In this document: piece by piece, positions 9,089-16,729 of the stretch
How the letters are laid out: every line of letters starts with the position of its first letter
How positions within the stretch are numbered: the stretch's first letter is position 1
Assembly (NCBI GenBank): GCA_028704515.1
Contig: JAQWFH010000003.1
Span: 23,265-87,264 of the forward strand
Origin: Eubacteriales bacterium
GTDB taxonomy: Bacteria; Bacillota; Clostridia; Peptostreptococcales; Anaerovoracaceae
DNA: 64,000 bases
Direction of reading: 5' to 3'
Notes under the pieces: model-generated
The model's database searches: none
What the model saw: only the letters and a program-made list of their open reading frames with translations
What the model was told of the DNA's origin: nothing
Position numbers and translations under genes: made by a program

Positions 9089-9730
9089 TTATAATACTTC
9101 CTCAATTCCTATGGAAATGCAAATTACCTCACCACAAAATTCTGCTGTTCTCTGCATGAAATGTGCCGGCTTAGGTAGATGAAACACGATGGTCTTGTCG
9201 GCCTTTATCGAATCTCTGTCGGCCTCCCCGCTGTCCCCGTTGACCCCGCTTGGAATATCAAGTGCATAAACTCGGGCTTCTGATTTATTTATCCCTGCCA
9301 CTACTTCCCTTGTTTGCCCACGGAGCTCGCCATGAAACCCTGTACCGAATATTGCATCTACGATAATATCCGCTTCTTCTATCTCCGCCCCTATATCTTC
9401 AGATATTCGCAATGTCGTTATCCTCATTCGCCGGCAAAGGTTATAGTTTTTTATAGCATCCTCAGTCTTCGGTTCTCCCTCTGTCAAAACCAATGTAACG
9501 TTTGCCCCGATTTCAGTGAGCTTTCGAGCCACAACAAATCCATCGCCGCCGTTGTTTCCTTTTCCGCAGGCAACAATAATTCTTTTTCCTACTACAGATT
9601 CAAACTTAACTATTTGATCTGTGGCTCCCGTACCCGCGTTTTCCATCATATTATAATAGGATAGTCCTGCCTCGGATGCCCTTCTCTCTATTTCCTTCAT
9701 TTGCACTGATGTAACGGTTATCATTGACAT
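9089..9730 (-). CDS. nnrE: NAD(P)H-hydrate epimerase
   Basis: A 213-residue YjeF N-terminal domain protein that interconverts the S and R forms of hydrated NAD(P)H for repair by the dehydratase. The Rossmann-like VACGKGNNGGDGFVVARKL motif is at about residues 53-71, followed by DAIFGTGFHGELRG and ALDIPSGVNGDSGE. It ends at the YjeF_N boundary: the ADP-dependent dehydratase domain often fused to it is absent and must be encoded elsewhere if present. Start ATG at 9730 has GGGGGA. Confidence 0.93.
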   Translation of the reverse strand: MSMITVTSVQMKEIERRASEAGLSYYNMMENAGTGATDQIVKFESVVGKRIIVACGKGNNGGDGFVVARKLTEIGANVTLVLTEGEPKTEDAIKNYNLCRRMRITTLRISEDIGAEIEEADIIVDAIFGTGFHGELRGQTREVVAGINKSEARVYALDIPSGVNGDSGEADRDSIKADKTIVFHLPKPAHFMQRTAEFCGEVICISIGIEEVL

Positions 9731-9755
9731 AAATCCCCCCTCTTATCATATTTTT

Positions 9756-10298
9756 TTACAATTCTGCAATATAATGAATTATAGGCTTAATCGTGTCCCT
9801 ATCTGTGAAATCGACGTTCTTGCCATAACTGTCCAGCATTTCTTTATCTTCACTTCTGAATGAGTTAGTATCCTTCTTCTTCATCATTTTGTATAGCATT
9901 GCCATCATAGCCTTATGAACAGGACCAAGTTTGGAATAGTCCATTGCTCCCCGCAGATGGAATATTTTTATTTTTTCCAGCATATCCGGAGTAAGCGCCT
10001 TTGAAAGACCGGCTCTAATATTGTCTACGTTTCCTTTATCTTCCGGGTCTGCCAATCCGCATGTAAAAAGAATTATGTCCTTATCTCTAATCGCCTTAAA
10101 ATTTTCTACCAGTAAGCTTATGCCGCTTATACCACCCGCATAAATACCTCCACCGTAAATAATTGTGTCATATTTCTCCAATTGCTTTGGTTTTATAGAC
10201 CTTTTTTCGTACAAATCACAACCAAGATCTTCAGCAATCCATTCCGCATACTTTTTTGCGGCACCATATTTTGATTGATATATCACAACTTTTTTCAT
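9756..10298 (-). CDS. Flavodoxin-domain protein
   Basis: A 180-residue flavodoxin-like protein of the HemG/protoporphyrinogen-oxidase-like group. MKKVVIYQSKYGAAKKYAEW carries the phosphate-binding loop for FMN, and TIIYGGGIYAGGISG follows as the second FMN loop. The start is set at ATG 10298, preceded by GGGG at the right spacing, rather than at an upstream in-frame TTG. No haem genes are nearby, so a general FMN redox role is more likely than haem synthesis. It ends 25 nt before nnrE. Confidence 0.8.
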   Translation of the reverse strand: MKKVVIYQSKYGAAKKYAEWIAEDLGCDLYEKRSIKPKQLEKYDTIIYGGGIYAGGISGISLLVENFKAIRDKDIILFTCGLADPEDKGNVDNIRAGLSKALTPDMLEKIKIFHLRGAMDYSKLGPVHKAMMAMLYKMMKKKDTNSFRSEDKEMLDSYGKNVDFTDRDTIKPIIHYIAEL

Positions 10299-10461
10299 AT
10301 CTATACCCCACAAATTTTATTCTTTATCATAATAATACAGCAATTTTATTGAAGTGTCTATTGCGCTTTAATATGCAAGTCTATCAATCACGGCAATTTA
10401 AAAATGAAAAAAATTACTCTTTGATTATAATTTTCAGAAGTATAAAGGTTGCCAAGTGCCC

Positions 10462-10490
10462 TTGTATAAAAAATCCAGGGAGCCTATAAT
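10462..10490 (+). promoter_or_regulatory. Predicted panB promoter
   Basis: TTGTAT (10462-10467) and TATAAT (10485-10490) are separated by 17 bp, about 38 nt upstream of the panB start. The rest of the 10299-10528 intergenic region shows no gene or obvious riboswitch. Confidence 0.65.
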
Positions 10491-10528
10491 AGTTATAACT
10501 TTATAATACGGTTTTGGGAGGGATAAAA

Positions 10529-11392
10529 ATGAGTAGAAAAACTATATTGGATTTTTATAGGATGAAAGAAGAAAATGATAAAATTACATGGGTCGTTTTG
10601 TATGATTCTTGTATGGCATCATGCGCAGAGGATGCCGGCATGGATATGATATTAGTTGGTGATTCGATGGGTATGGCTGTTTATGGCCTGCCGGGCACCG
10701 TCCCCGTAACAATGGATATGTGTATTGCACATACACAGGGCGTGCGCCGCGGCGCTCCGAATACCTATCTTGTAGGTGATATGCCTTTTGGCGCATACCA
10801 TGCGAGCACAGAGGATGCCGTTAATAATGCAGTTCGCTTTATGAAAGAAGCCGACGTGGATGCAATCAAGCTTGAGGGTGGCGTTGCCGTTACAGATAAA
10901 ATTAAAGCGATTTCACAGGCGGGCATAGTAGTAATCGGCCATATAGGGCTGACTCCTCAGTCCTCAGCGGCTCTGGGCGGCTTCAAGGCGCAGGGAAGAA
11001 CGACCGACAGTGCAAGAGCCATCGTGGATGATGCCGTTGCCGTATACAAGGCAGGCGCACGAATGCTCCTACTGGAAGGTGTTCCCGAAGAGGTATGTGC
11101 CTTCGTCCATAAAATTCTCCCTATACCAGTACTCGGTATAGGTGCGGGGGCCGCTTGTGACGGTCAGTGTGTTCTTACCGTTGATTTACTTGGAATGTTT
11201 AGAAACTTTACACCAAAGTTTGTAAAGAAATATGCCCAGGTCGGCGAAATTGCCGTCAACTGCCTAAAGGAATATATAAGCGATGTAAAAAGTGGAGCAT
11301 TCCCGGGTCCTGAACACAAATATAAAGTTTCAGGGGATATGGAGGAGTTTAACAAGCTTTTTGCTCAATTAGAAAAAACTCTTGACTTATAA
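10529..11392 (+). CDS. panB: 3-methyl-2-oxobutanoate hydroxymethyltransferase
   Basis: A 287-residue enzyme that transfers a hydroxymethyl group from methylene-THF to 2-oxoisovalerate to make ketopantoate, the first committed step to pantothenate. Family blocks are ILVGDSMGM (metal and substrate site), VRRGAPNTYLVGDMPFG, IKLEGG, GHIGLTPQS and IGIGAGAACDGQ. The start is ATG 10529 with a GGGAGG site; an in-frame TTG lies inside that site and is rejected. panC, panD and panE are absent nearby, so it is a lone gene with its own promoter and terminator. Confidence 0.94.
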   Translation: MSRKTILDFYRMKEENDKITWVVLYDSCMASCAEDAGMDMILVGDSMGMAVYGLPGTVPVTMDMCIAHTQGVRRGAPNTYLVGDMPFGAYHASTEDAVNNAVRFMKEADVDAIKLEGGVAVTDKIKAISQAGIVVIGHIGLTPQSSAALGGFKAQGRTTDSARAIVDDAVAVYKAGARMLLLEGVPEEVCAFVHKILPIPVLGIGAGAACDGQCVLTVDLLGMFRNFTPKFVKKYAQVGEIAVNCLKEYISDVKSGAFPGPEHKYKVSGDMEEFNKLFAQLEKTLDL

Positions 11393-11404
11393 TAAATATT
11401 TGCA

Positions 11405-11444
11405 AAATGGGGGGAGAAGCCAATCATGGTTTCTCCCCCCATTT
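11405..11444. terminator. Bidirectional terminator between panB and the LysR gene
   Basis: Fourteen-bp perfect arms (AAATGGGGGGAGAA at 11405-11418, complement at 11431-11444) extend inward by three more pairs to an AATCAT loop. The rightward side continues TTTGTTTTC. It lies between two convergent genes and can serve both. Confidence 0.88.
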
Positions 11445-11465
11445 GTTTTCTTCTGTATCTCCTAC

Positions 11466-12365
11466 TTAACCGGTGAGACGATTAAAATAATCATAAACAA
11501 ATTTCGTAAACAACTCCGCTTGAGGTGACAGTATACTATCGTTCTTTTTCACAAAATAAAACGCTCTCTTTGGCATCTCTATATCCACCGGGATTACAGA
11601 AATTAAATTGTTTTTAATATGCTCTCTCGCTGCTATTTCAGAGACAACCGCAATACCTAGCCCCCTTGAAACCGCGTGGATTATGCTTTGAGAATCCGAT
11701 AATTGCGCAATTACCTTCAGCTTCTCTGGTTTAATACCGAGCTTTTTCAAGAGTTGCTCGGCGTGATATTTTGTGGCGGAGCCCTCCTCGCGAACAATGA
11801 AATTTTCAGAATAAATATATGACTCCAAACCGTTTTTAGGTATGTGTGCATCTCCCGGAGAAATTAAGACAAGTTCTTCTGCGAGAATAAATTTATAATT
11901 ACATTTATTACTTGCATCTTTGCTTCCAACGATTCCCAACTCGCAATTTTGAGCTAAGATATTGCTGATGACATCCTCCGTATCGGACTGAAATATGCTA
12001 AAGCGCATATTTGGATACACTTTGTTAAAATCAATCATTATGTCTGGCAAAATGTAATGCGCCGGCACAGATGATGCGTATATTTCTATTTTGCCCTCGG
12101 TTGAGCCCGAACGGCTTTTTATTGAAAAAAATGCTTTTTCTTTAAGTGAAATTATATTTTTTGCGTACTCGTATAGGATCTTCCCGTTTTTTGTGAGTTT
12201 CACACCATTTCTTGTTCTTATTATAAGCTTCGTCCCAAATTCTTTTTCGAGGCTGCTTATATAATTACTTACGGACGGCTGAGATATAAATAACTCCTCA
12301 GCGGCCTTGGAAAACCCCGAAAGTTCGATTGTTTTTATATATGCTTCCAATTGCTTAAAGTCCAT
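11466..12365 (-). CDS. LysR-family transcriptional regulator
   Basis: A 299-residue LysR regulator. The N-terminal winged helix-turn-helix spans residues 1-60 (MDFKQLEAYIKTIELSGFSK, then AAEELFISQPSVSNYISSLE), and the C-terminal two-lobed periplasmic-binding-type effector domain starts near residue 90. Start ATG 12365 is chosen because GGAGG lies 6 nt upstream; a longer in-frame start overlaps that site. It is transcribed away from the double-cubane reductase operon across a 145-bp region with two inverted repeats, the usual layout of a LysR regulator with its target. The effector is unknown. Confidence 0.93.
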   Translation of the reverse strand: MDFKQLEAYIKTIELSGFSKAAEELFISQPSVSNYISSLEKEFGTKLIIRTRNGVKLTKNGKILYEYAKNIISLKEKAFFSIKSRSGSTEGKIEIYASSVPAHYILPDIMIDFNKVYPNMRFSIFQSDTEDVISNILAQNCELGIVGSKDASNKCNYKFILAEELVLISPGDAHIPKNGLESYIYSENFIVREEGSATKYHAEQLLKKLGIKPEKLKVIAQLSDSQSIIHAVSRGLGIAVVSEIAAREHIKNNLISVIPVDIEMPKRAFYFVKKNDSILSPQAELFTKFVYDYFNRLTG

Positions 12366-12395
12366 ATCCGCCTCCATCTTTTATTATTTTTTCTG

Positions 12396-12460
12396 ATACA
12401 AGTTATTATATATATTAATAACTTGTATTACAATAATTAATTTTCAAACATATTATTGTA
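12396..12460. promoter_or_regulatory. Divergent control region with two inverted repeats (LysR target)
   Basis: The first repeat has 13-bp perfect arms, ATACAAGTTATTA (12396-12408) and its complement (12416-12428), around a 7-nt centre. The second has 9-bp arms, TACAATAAT (12429-12437) and its complement (12452-12460). Both lie in the 145-bp gap between the LysR gene and the reductase operon and are the natural candidates for LysR-binding sites. Confidence 0.65.
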
Positions 12461-12510
12461 TTAGAGCTATTAAAAAGCAGAATATTCGAACTAAGGGAAG
12501 GGGATTTGCT

Positions 12511-13665
12511 ATGAATAAAAATGAAGTGCCTAGTATTTTCGAAACCTTCGGAGATGCTAGAAAGCAAGGGTTTATCGCTGTTAAGAATTTAAAGGATCAG
12601 GGGAAAAAGGTTGTGGGTGTATTTTGTACATACTCTCCTGTCGAAATAATTCTTGCGGCAGGCGCTGTTTCTGTAGGCATATGCGCATTCAGCGACGAAA
12701 CAATTGCAGAGGCAGAGAAGGTTCTTCCCAAGAACCTATGTCCGCTAATCAAGTCCAGCTATGGATTTGCTGTTACTGAAAAATGCCCATATATGTACTT
12801 TGCGGACCTGGTCGTGGGCGAAACAACTTGCGATGGCAAGAAGAAAATGTACGAGCTGCTTTCAGAAATAAAAAACGTACATGTTATGCAACTGCCTCAA
12901 ACTCAAGAAGATGAGGTTTCAAAGGACCTTTGGTACAAAGAGGTTCTGCTTCTCAAAGATAGGATTGAAAAAGATTTTGGTATTACCATTACAGATGAAG
13001 ATATCAAGAAAGCAATCCGTCTGAAGAATGAGGAAAGAAAGCTTCTAAAAGAATTTTATGAGCTGAGCAAGTCTTGCCCTCCTCCGATTACGGGCGCTGA
13101 GCAGCTTAAAGTACTGTATGGCTCTCAGTTTAAATTCGATATCGAACAGAAAAACAAGGAGCTTCGTGATACAATAGACAAAGTCAAGACGGATTACGCA
13201 AACGGCATTGAAAATGTCTCGAATGATGCAAAGAGAATACTTATTACAGGCTGCCCTCTTGCCGGAGTCACTGAAAAAATAGTGACGGCCATAGAAGCGT
13301 CCGGCGGTGTTGTGGTCGCCTATGAAAACTGCATCGGCGTAAAGCCGGCTGACAGATTGGTCGATGAAGAAGGAGACCCTTATAAGGCGCTTGCCGAAAG
13401 GTATTTGAACATCGGCTGCTCCGTAATGACACCGAACAATAAAAGAATGGAGCTGATTACAAGCCTGGTAAAGGAATTCAACGTGGACGGAGTTGTGGAA
13501 ATGACCTTGCAGGCCTGCCATACATACAACATTGAGACAAATACCGTCAGAGAATTGTTGCAAAAGCAGGATATTCCTTTTATCACCGTAGAGACCGATT
13601 ACTCCACGTCGGATGTGGCACAGCTAAAGACGAGAATGGCTGCTTTCATTGAAATGATATCATGA
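12511..13665 (+). CDS. Double-cubane-cluster-type anaerobic reductase (HgdB-like)
   Basis: A 384-residue member of the 2-hydroxyacyl-CoA dehydratase subunit B/D superfamily. It has ten cysteines (39, 58, 77, 92, 107, 189, 248, 274, 303, 336). GETTCDGKKK (103-112) and ACHTYN (335-340) match conserved cluster-ligand regions. As a single-gene version paired with an activator, it best fits the double-cubane-cluster proteins, which carry a high-nuclearity Fe-S cluster and reduce small substrates at very low potential after ATP-driven electron transfer. A true dehydratase would need a partner subunit, which is absent here. The substrate is unknown; the neighbours suggest sulfur or selenium chemistry. 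The start has a GAAGGGGA site. Confidence 0.85.
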   Translation: MNKNEVPSIFETFGDARKQGFIAVKNLKDQGKKVVGVFCTYSPVEIILAAGAVSVGICAFSDETIAEAEKVLPKNLCPLIKSSYGFAVTEKCPYMYFADLVVGETTCDGKKKMYELLSEIKNVHVMQLPQTQEDEVSKDLWYKEVLLLKDRIEKDFGITITDEDIKKAIRLKNEERKLLKEFYELSKSCPPPITGAEQLKVLYGSQFKFDIEQKNKELRDTIDKVKTDYANGIENVSNDAKRILITGCPLAGVTEKIVTAIEASGGVVVAYENCIGVKPADRLVDEEGDPYKALAERYLNIGCSVMTPNNKRMELITSLVKEFNVDGVVEMTLQACHTYNIETNTVRELLQKQDIPFITVETDYSTSDVAQLKTRMAAFIEMIS

Positions 13666-14441
13666 AAAAGTATTTTGCCGGAATAGATTCAGGATCTACA
13701 ATGTGTAAATCCGTTTTGTTCGACGGCGAAACAATATTAGACATTAACACAGTTAAAACAGGGTGGAATCCTAAGCTTTCTTCTGCGGAAAGCTTAGGTG
13801 TTTTGCTGGAACGGAACAATATTAGTAAAAATGATGTCTATGTTTCGACAACAGGATACGGGCGGGAAGCTGTGGATTTTGCCGATTATTCATTTACAGA
13901 AATTACATGCCACGCATATGGAGGCATATACCTTATACCAAACATCCAAGGTATCATAGATATCGGCGGTCAAGACAGTAAGGTCATAGAAATAAAGAAC
14001 GGAAAAGTTGTTAACTTCTTTATGAACGATAAATGCGCTGCAGGGACAGGCCGCTTTTTAAGTATGGCTTCCGAAACCTTAGATATTGACCTTAAAGATA
14101 TCGACGCATTTTCAGATTTGAGCGACCCCGTTTCAATCAACAGCATGTGCACAGTCTTTGCAGAATCTGAAATAATCGGGTTATTGGCCATGCAAAGCGA
14201 CCGTTCAAAAATTATGGCGGGTGTGCTTTATTCAATTGCCAAAAAGATACAACAGCAATCCAGCAAGTTGGATTTTTCCGAAGATATGCCTTTGCTTATG
14301 ACCGGAGGCCTTACAATCTCAAAAGCACTTATCGATACAATAGCTACAACCATAGGCCACGAAGTTATAACTCACAAGTACGCCTTGCATGCAGGTGCTA
14401 TAGGAGCTTGTATATGTGCAAACAAACAACTGCGTAAATAA
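13662..14441 (+). CDS. Acyl-CoA dehydratase activase-type ATPase (HgdC/DCCP reductase-like)
   Basis: A 259-residue ASKHA-fold ATPase that donates electrons to the double-cubane reductase while hydrolysing ATP. The ATP phosphate motif GIDSGSTMCKSVLF is at residues 7-20 and DIGGQDSK at 100-107. Cys125 (DKCAAGTGRF) and Cys163 (SMCTVFAESE) are the two cysteines that hold a [4Fe-4S] cluster across the homodimer. Its ATG overlaps the reductase stop by 4 nt, so the two are translationally coupled and very likely act as a pair. Confidence 0.93.
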   Translation: MKKYFAGIDSGSTMCKSVLFDGETILDINTVKTGWNPKLSSAESLGVLLERNNISKNDVYVSTTGYGREAVDFADYSFTEITCHAYGGIYLIPNIQGIIDIGGQDSKVIEIKNGKVVNFFMNDKCAAGTGRFLSMASETLDIDLKDIDAFSDLSDPVSINSMCTVFAESEIIGLLAMQSDRSKIMAGVLYSIAKKIQQQSSKLDFSEDMPLLMTGGLTISKALIDTIATTIGHEVITHKYALHAGAIGACICANKQLRK

Positions 14442-14459
14442 CCGGGAGGTGGAGAAGTA

Positions 14460-15581
14460 ATGATTTATTTTGATAACAGTGCGACTACAATAGCAAAACC
14501 GCCGGAGGTCGCCGAAGCAGTGCTGTACGCCATCAACAATTTTGGCAATGCAAGTCGCTCCTTTTACGACGCCGCGTTGCTTGCGAACCGCGAAATATTT
14601 AAAACCCGTGCCGAAATTTCAGAGCTTGTAGGTCTTGATGAGCCTTTGAACGTTGCCTTTACCTGTTCAGCTACAGAAAGCCTCAATTTGGTTATCGCGG
14701 GTTTAATAAAAAAGGGAGACTCCGTGATAACTACGGTAACGGAGCACAACTCCGTTCTCCGACCTCTGTATCTGGCGGGATGCGATTTGGATTTTATTGA
14801 TTGCGATGACGAAGGAGTTTTACGTTTGGACGAAATAGAAAAATTGATAAAGCCTTCAACGAGATTTCTTGTCTGTACTCATGGCTCTAACGTAACAGGA
14901 AACATTACGGATGTAAAACGTATTTACGAGATATGTAAATCACATAATATAACTATGATATTAGATATCTCACAAACGTTTGGATTAATCGATGTCACTT
15001 TCGATATGGCAGATATTCTGTGCTTTACGGGGCACAAGGGTCTGTTTGGCCCCCAGGGGACAGGCGGTATAATCGTAAACGGTAGCTTTGACTTCGATAT
15101 TGTCAAGACGGGTGGTGCCGGAGTTAAGAGCTTCGAAAGATTTCAGCAGAAGGAAATGCCTGATATTTTTGAAGCAGGTACACATAACAGTCACGGCATA
15201 TACGGCTTGCAAAAGGGTGTACAATTTATAAAAAAAATAGGAACGGGCGCTATACATTTAAAGGAACGGAAATTAGCTGAACGCTTTTACACCGGGATTA
15301 AAAATTTAAAGGGGATTACGCTTTACGGTGACTTTTCGGGATATGACCGCTTACCTGTCATATCCGTCAACCTAGAAGGGATGACTTCTGCAGATTTAGC
15401 GACAAGTCTATGGGAAAATTACGAAATAGCCACACGTGCGGGAAGCCATTGTGCACCACTGCTGCATAAAAGATTTAATACCGTTGACATGGGTATGGTG
15501 AGATTCTCATTTTCATACTTTAATACATATGAGGAAATTGATATATGCATTTGCGCTCTTAAAAATATTGCAGGTTATTGA
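14460..15581 (+). CDS. Cysteine desulfurase-like class V aminotransferase
   Basis: A 373-residue PLP enzyme of the SufS/NifS/CsdB type. Lys193 in FTGHKGLFGPQGTGG is the Schiff-base lysine and Cys331 in AGSHCAPLLH is the expected sulfur- or selenium-accepting cysteine. It most resembles the EF2568-type subgroup that occurs in predicted selenium-metabolism gene sets, rather than general Fe-S assembly enzymes; no IscU or SufU partner is present. Start ATG at 14460 follows GGGAGGTGGAG, 18 nt after the activase gene. It could supply persulfide or selenide to the neighbouring YedF/DUF3343 proteins. Confidence 0.9.
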   Translation: MIYFDNSATTIAKPPEVAEAVLYAINNFGNASRSFYDAALLANREIFKTRAEISELVGLDEPLNVAFTCSATESLNLVIAGLIKKGDSVITTVTEHNSVLRPLYLAGCDLDFIDCDDEGVLRLDEIEKLIKPSTRFLVCTHGSNVTGNITDVKRIYEICKSHNITMILDISQTFGLIDVTFDMADILCFTGHKGLFGPQGTGGIIVNGSFDFDIVKTGGAGVKSFERFQQKEMPDIFEAGTHNSHGIYGLQKGVQFIKKIGTGAIHLKERKLAERFYTGIKNLKGITLYGDFSGYDRLPVISVNLEGMTSADLATSLWENYEIATRAGSHCAPLLHKRFNTVDMGMVRFSFSYFNTYEEIDICICALKNIAGY

Positions 15582-15592
15582 GGTGAACACTT

Positions 15593-15865
15593 ATGGAATA
15601 TGTTATTACATTTAAAAACACGAACTTTGCTATAAAAGCGGAGCAGATTTTACTTGCAGACAGATTACGTGTGACGGTTATGCCCCTACCCTCCCAAATC
15701 AAAGCCGGATGCGGTATATGTCTTAGAATTAATCCCGAACAGATTGGGAGCGCCTTGAAAATTTTGAAAAGTAACCACATAGGCGAAACCGTAATATATT
15801 TAAAGAGGGTCGACAATAATAGAACCTCTTTCCAAGAAATCGTTGATAGCGCTATATTAATGTAA
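15593..15865 (+). CDS. DUF3343 protein (putative Se/S carrier)
   Basis: A 90-residue protein of the DUF3343 family. It has the family pattern of a ferredoxin-like small domain with MPLPSQIKAGCGICLRI at residues 30-46, including Cys40 and Cys43. The family is described as a possible selenium or sulfur carrier because it recurs beside YedF and desulfurase-like genes; no activity is proven. The start has a GAGGTGAA site, 11 nt after the desulfurase gene. Confidence 0.85.
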   Translation: MEYVITFKNTNFAIKAEQILLADRLRVTVMPLPSQIKAGCGICLRINPEQIGSALKILKSNHIGETVIYLKRVDNNRTSFQEIVDSAILM

Positions 15866-15881
15866 GAAAGGGGAAATTTCT

Positions 15882-16496
15882 ATGCAAATTATTGATGTTC
15901 TAGGAAAGCCTTGCCCTATACCTGTGATAGAAGCGAGAAAAGCCTTATCTGATCAGGATGTGGAAACTGTGCTGATTAAGGCAGACAATATGATTGCCGT
16001 TCAAAATCTCGAAAGAATGGCGAATGGCTTAGGATATAGCTTCGGTTATGAAAAAAAATCCGAAAGTCTTTTTGAAATTACAATTAATAAGGAAGGAAAA
16101 GCGCCTCCTCCAAGTATACCTTCCGATACTCTTCAAATAGAATCCTGCGTATTGCCTACCGACCGGCTTGTCGTAGTTATAGGCCGCGATACTATGGGAG
16201 CGGGCGCCGAGGATCTTGGAAAAATATTAATAAAAGGGTTTATTTATTCATTAACGGAACTTCCTATTCCGCCGATGTATATTATTTTCCTTAATTCAGG
16301 TGCATATTTAACTTCCGAAGAAGCTAATACTATTGATGATTTAAAAAGGCTCGAGGAAAAAGGGACGGAAATTTATACATGCGGCACATGCTCCAATTTC
16401 TATGGGCTGCAGGATAAGCTAGCGGTTGGCTCAATCACCGATATGTACGGAATCACAGAAAAAATGGCGTCTGCCACAAACTTAATTAATATCTAA
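15882..16496 (+). CDS. yedF: YedF: TusA-domain plus DsrE-like sulfurtransferase
   Basis: A 204-residue two-domain protein. Residues 1-75 form a TusA-like domain with the GKPCPIPVIEARKAL motif (Cys11 is the persulfide-carrying residue). Residues 85-204 form a DsrE-like domain with CGTCSNFYG (Cys167 and Cys170). This architecture is the YedF selenium-metabolism family. It ends the five-gene operon and is followed by a terminator. selD, selA and a molybdenum hydroxylase, the usual partners, are not in the window, so a sulfur role cannot be excluded. Confidence 0.9.
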   Translation: MQIIDVLGKPCPIPVIEARKALSDQDVETVLIKADNMIAVQNLERMANGLGYSFGYEKKSESLFEITINKEGKAPPPSIPSDTLQIESCVLPTDRLVVVIGRDTMGAGAEDLGKILIKGFIYSLTELPIPPMYIIFLNSGAYLTSEEANTIDDLKRLEEKGTEIYTCGTCSNFYGLQDKLAVGSITDMYGITEKMASATNLINI

Positions 16497-16555
16497 GTCT
16501 ATTTTGGAGCGCTTCCCTTTGGTCTAGCGTTGTCAATTCTATATAATCTTACATC

Positions 16556-16593
16556 AAAAGGGGTTGCCTAAAAGCATGAGTACCCCTTTTTTT
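16556..16593 (+). terminator. Terminator of the reductase/YedF operon
   Basis: Nine-bp arms AAAAGGGGT (16556-16564) and ACCCCTTTT (16582-16590) with a run of seven T residues (16587-16593). A small inner TGC/GCA pair lies in the loop. Confidence 0.85.
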
Positions 16594-16634
16594 AATCCCC
16601 TAATACTTTTGAGCCATACGCATAAAGTAAAATT

Positions 16635-16652
16635 TGTGTATTTTTATTCAAT
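16635..16652. promoter_or_regulatory. ARG box 1 (predicted ArgR/AhrC operator)
   Basis: TGTGTATTTTTATTCAAT fits the arginine-repressor half-palindrome consensus TNTGAATWWWWATTCANW with one mismatch. It lies 6 nt upstream of the -35 element of the arginine operon promoter. Confidence 0.75.
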
Positions 16653-16658
16653 ATTCTA

Positions 16659-16686
16659 TTGACATTTGTTCTTATGGGCATATAAT
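16659..16686 (+). promoter_or_regulatory. Consensus promoter of the arginine operon
   Basis: A perfect TTGACA (16659-16664) and a perfect TATAAT (16681-16686) with a 16-bp spacer. It is about 44 nt upstream of the argG start and is bracketed by two ARG boxes. Confidence 0.85.
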
Positions 16687-16698
16687 ATCTCTATAACT

Positions 16699-16716
16699 TA
16701 TGACTATTTATTCATT
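16699..16716. promoter_or_regulatory. ARG box 2 (predicted ArgR/AhrC operator)
   Basis: TATGACTATTTATTCATT fits the ARG box consensus with one mismatch. It begins just downstream of the expected transcription start and ends immediately before the argG ribosome binding site (GGAGG), so a bound repressor would block transcription. Confidence 0.78.
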
Positions 16717-16729
16717 TGGAGGTATAATT

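Noticed and set aside
13045..13563. A 172-codon open frame antisense to the double-cubane reductase gene
   Set aside because: No ribosome binding site or motif, and the sense protein is clearly genuine.
12511..14441. Classical 2-hydroxyglutaryl-CoA dehydratase
   Set aside because: That enzyme needs two different HgdA/HgdB subunits and usually a CoA-transferase nearby; only one subunit gene plus the activator is present.
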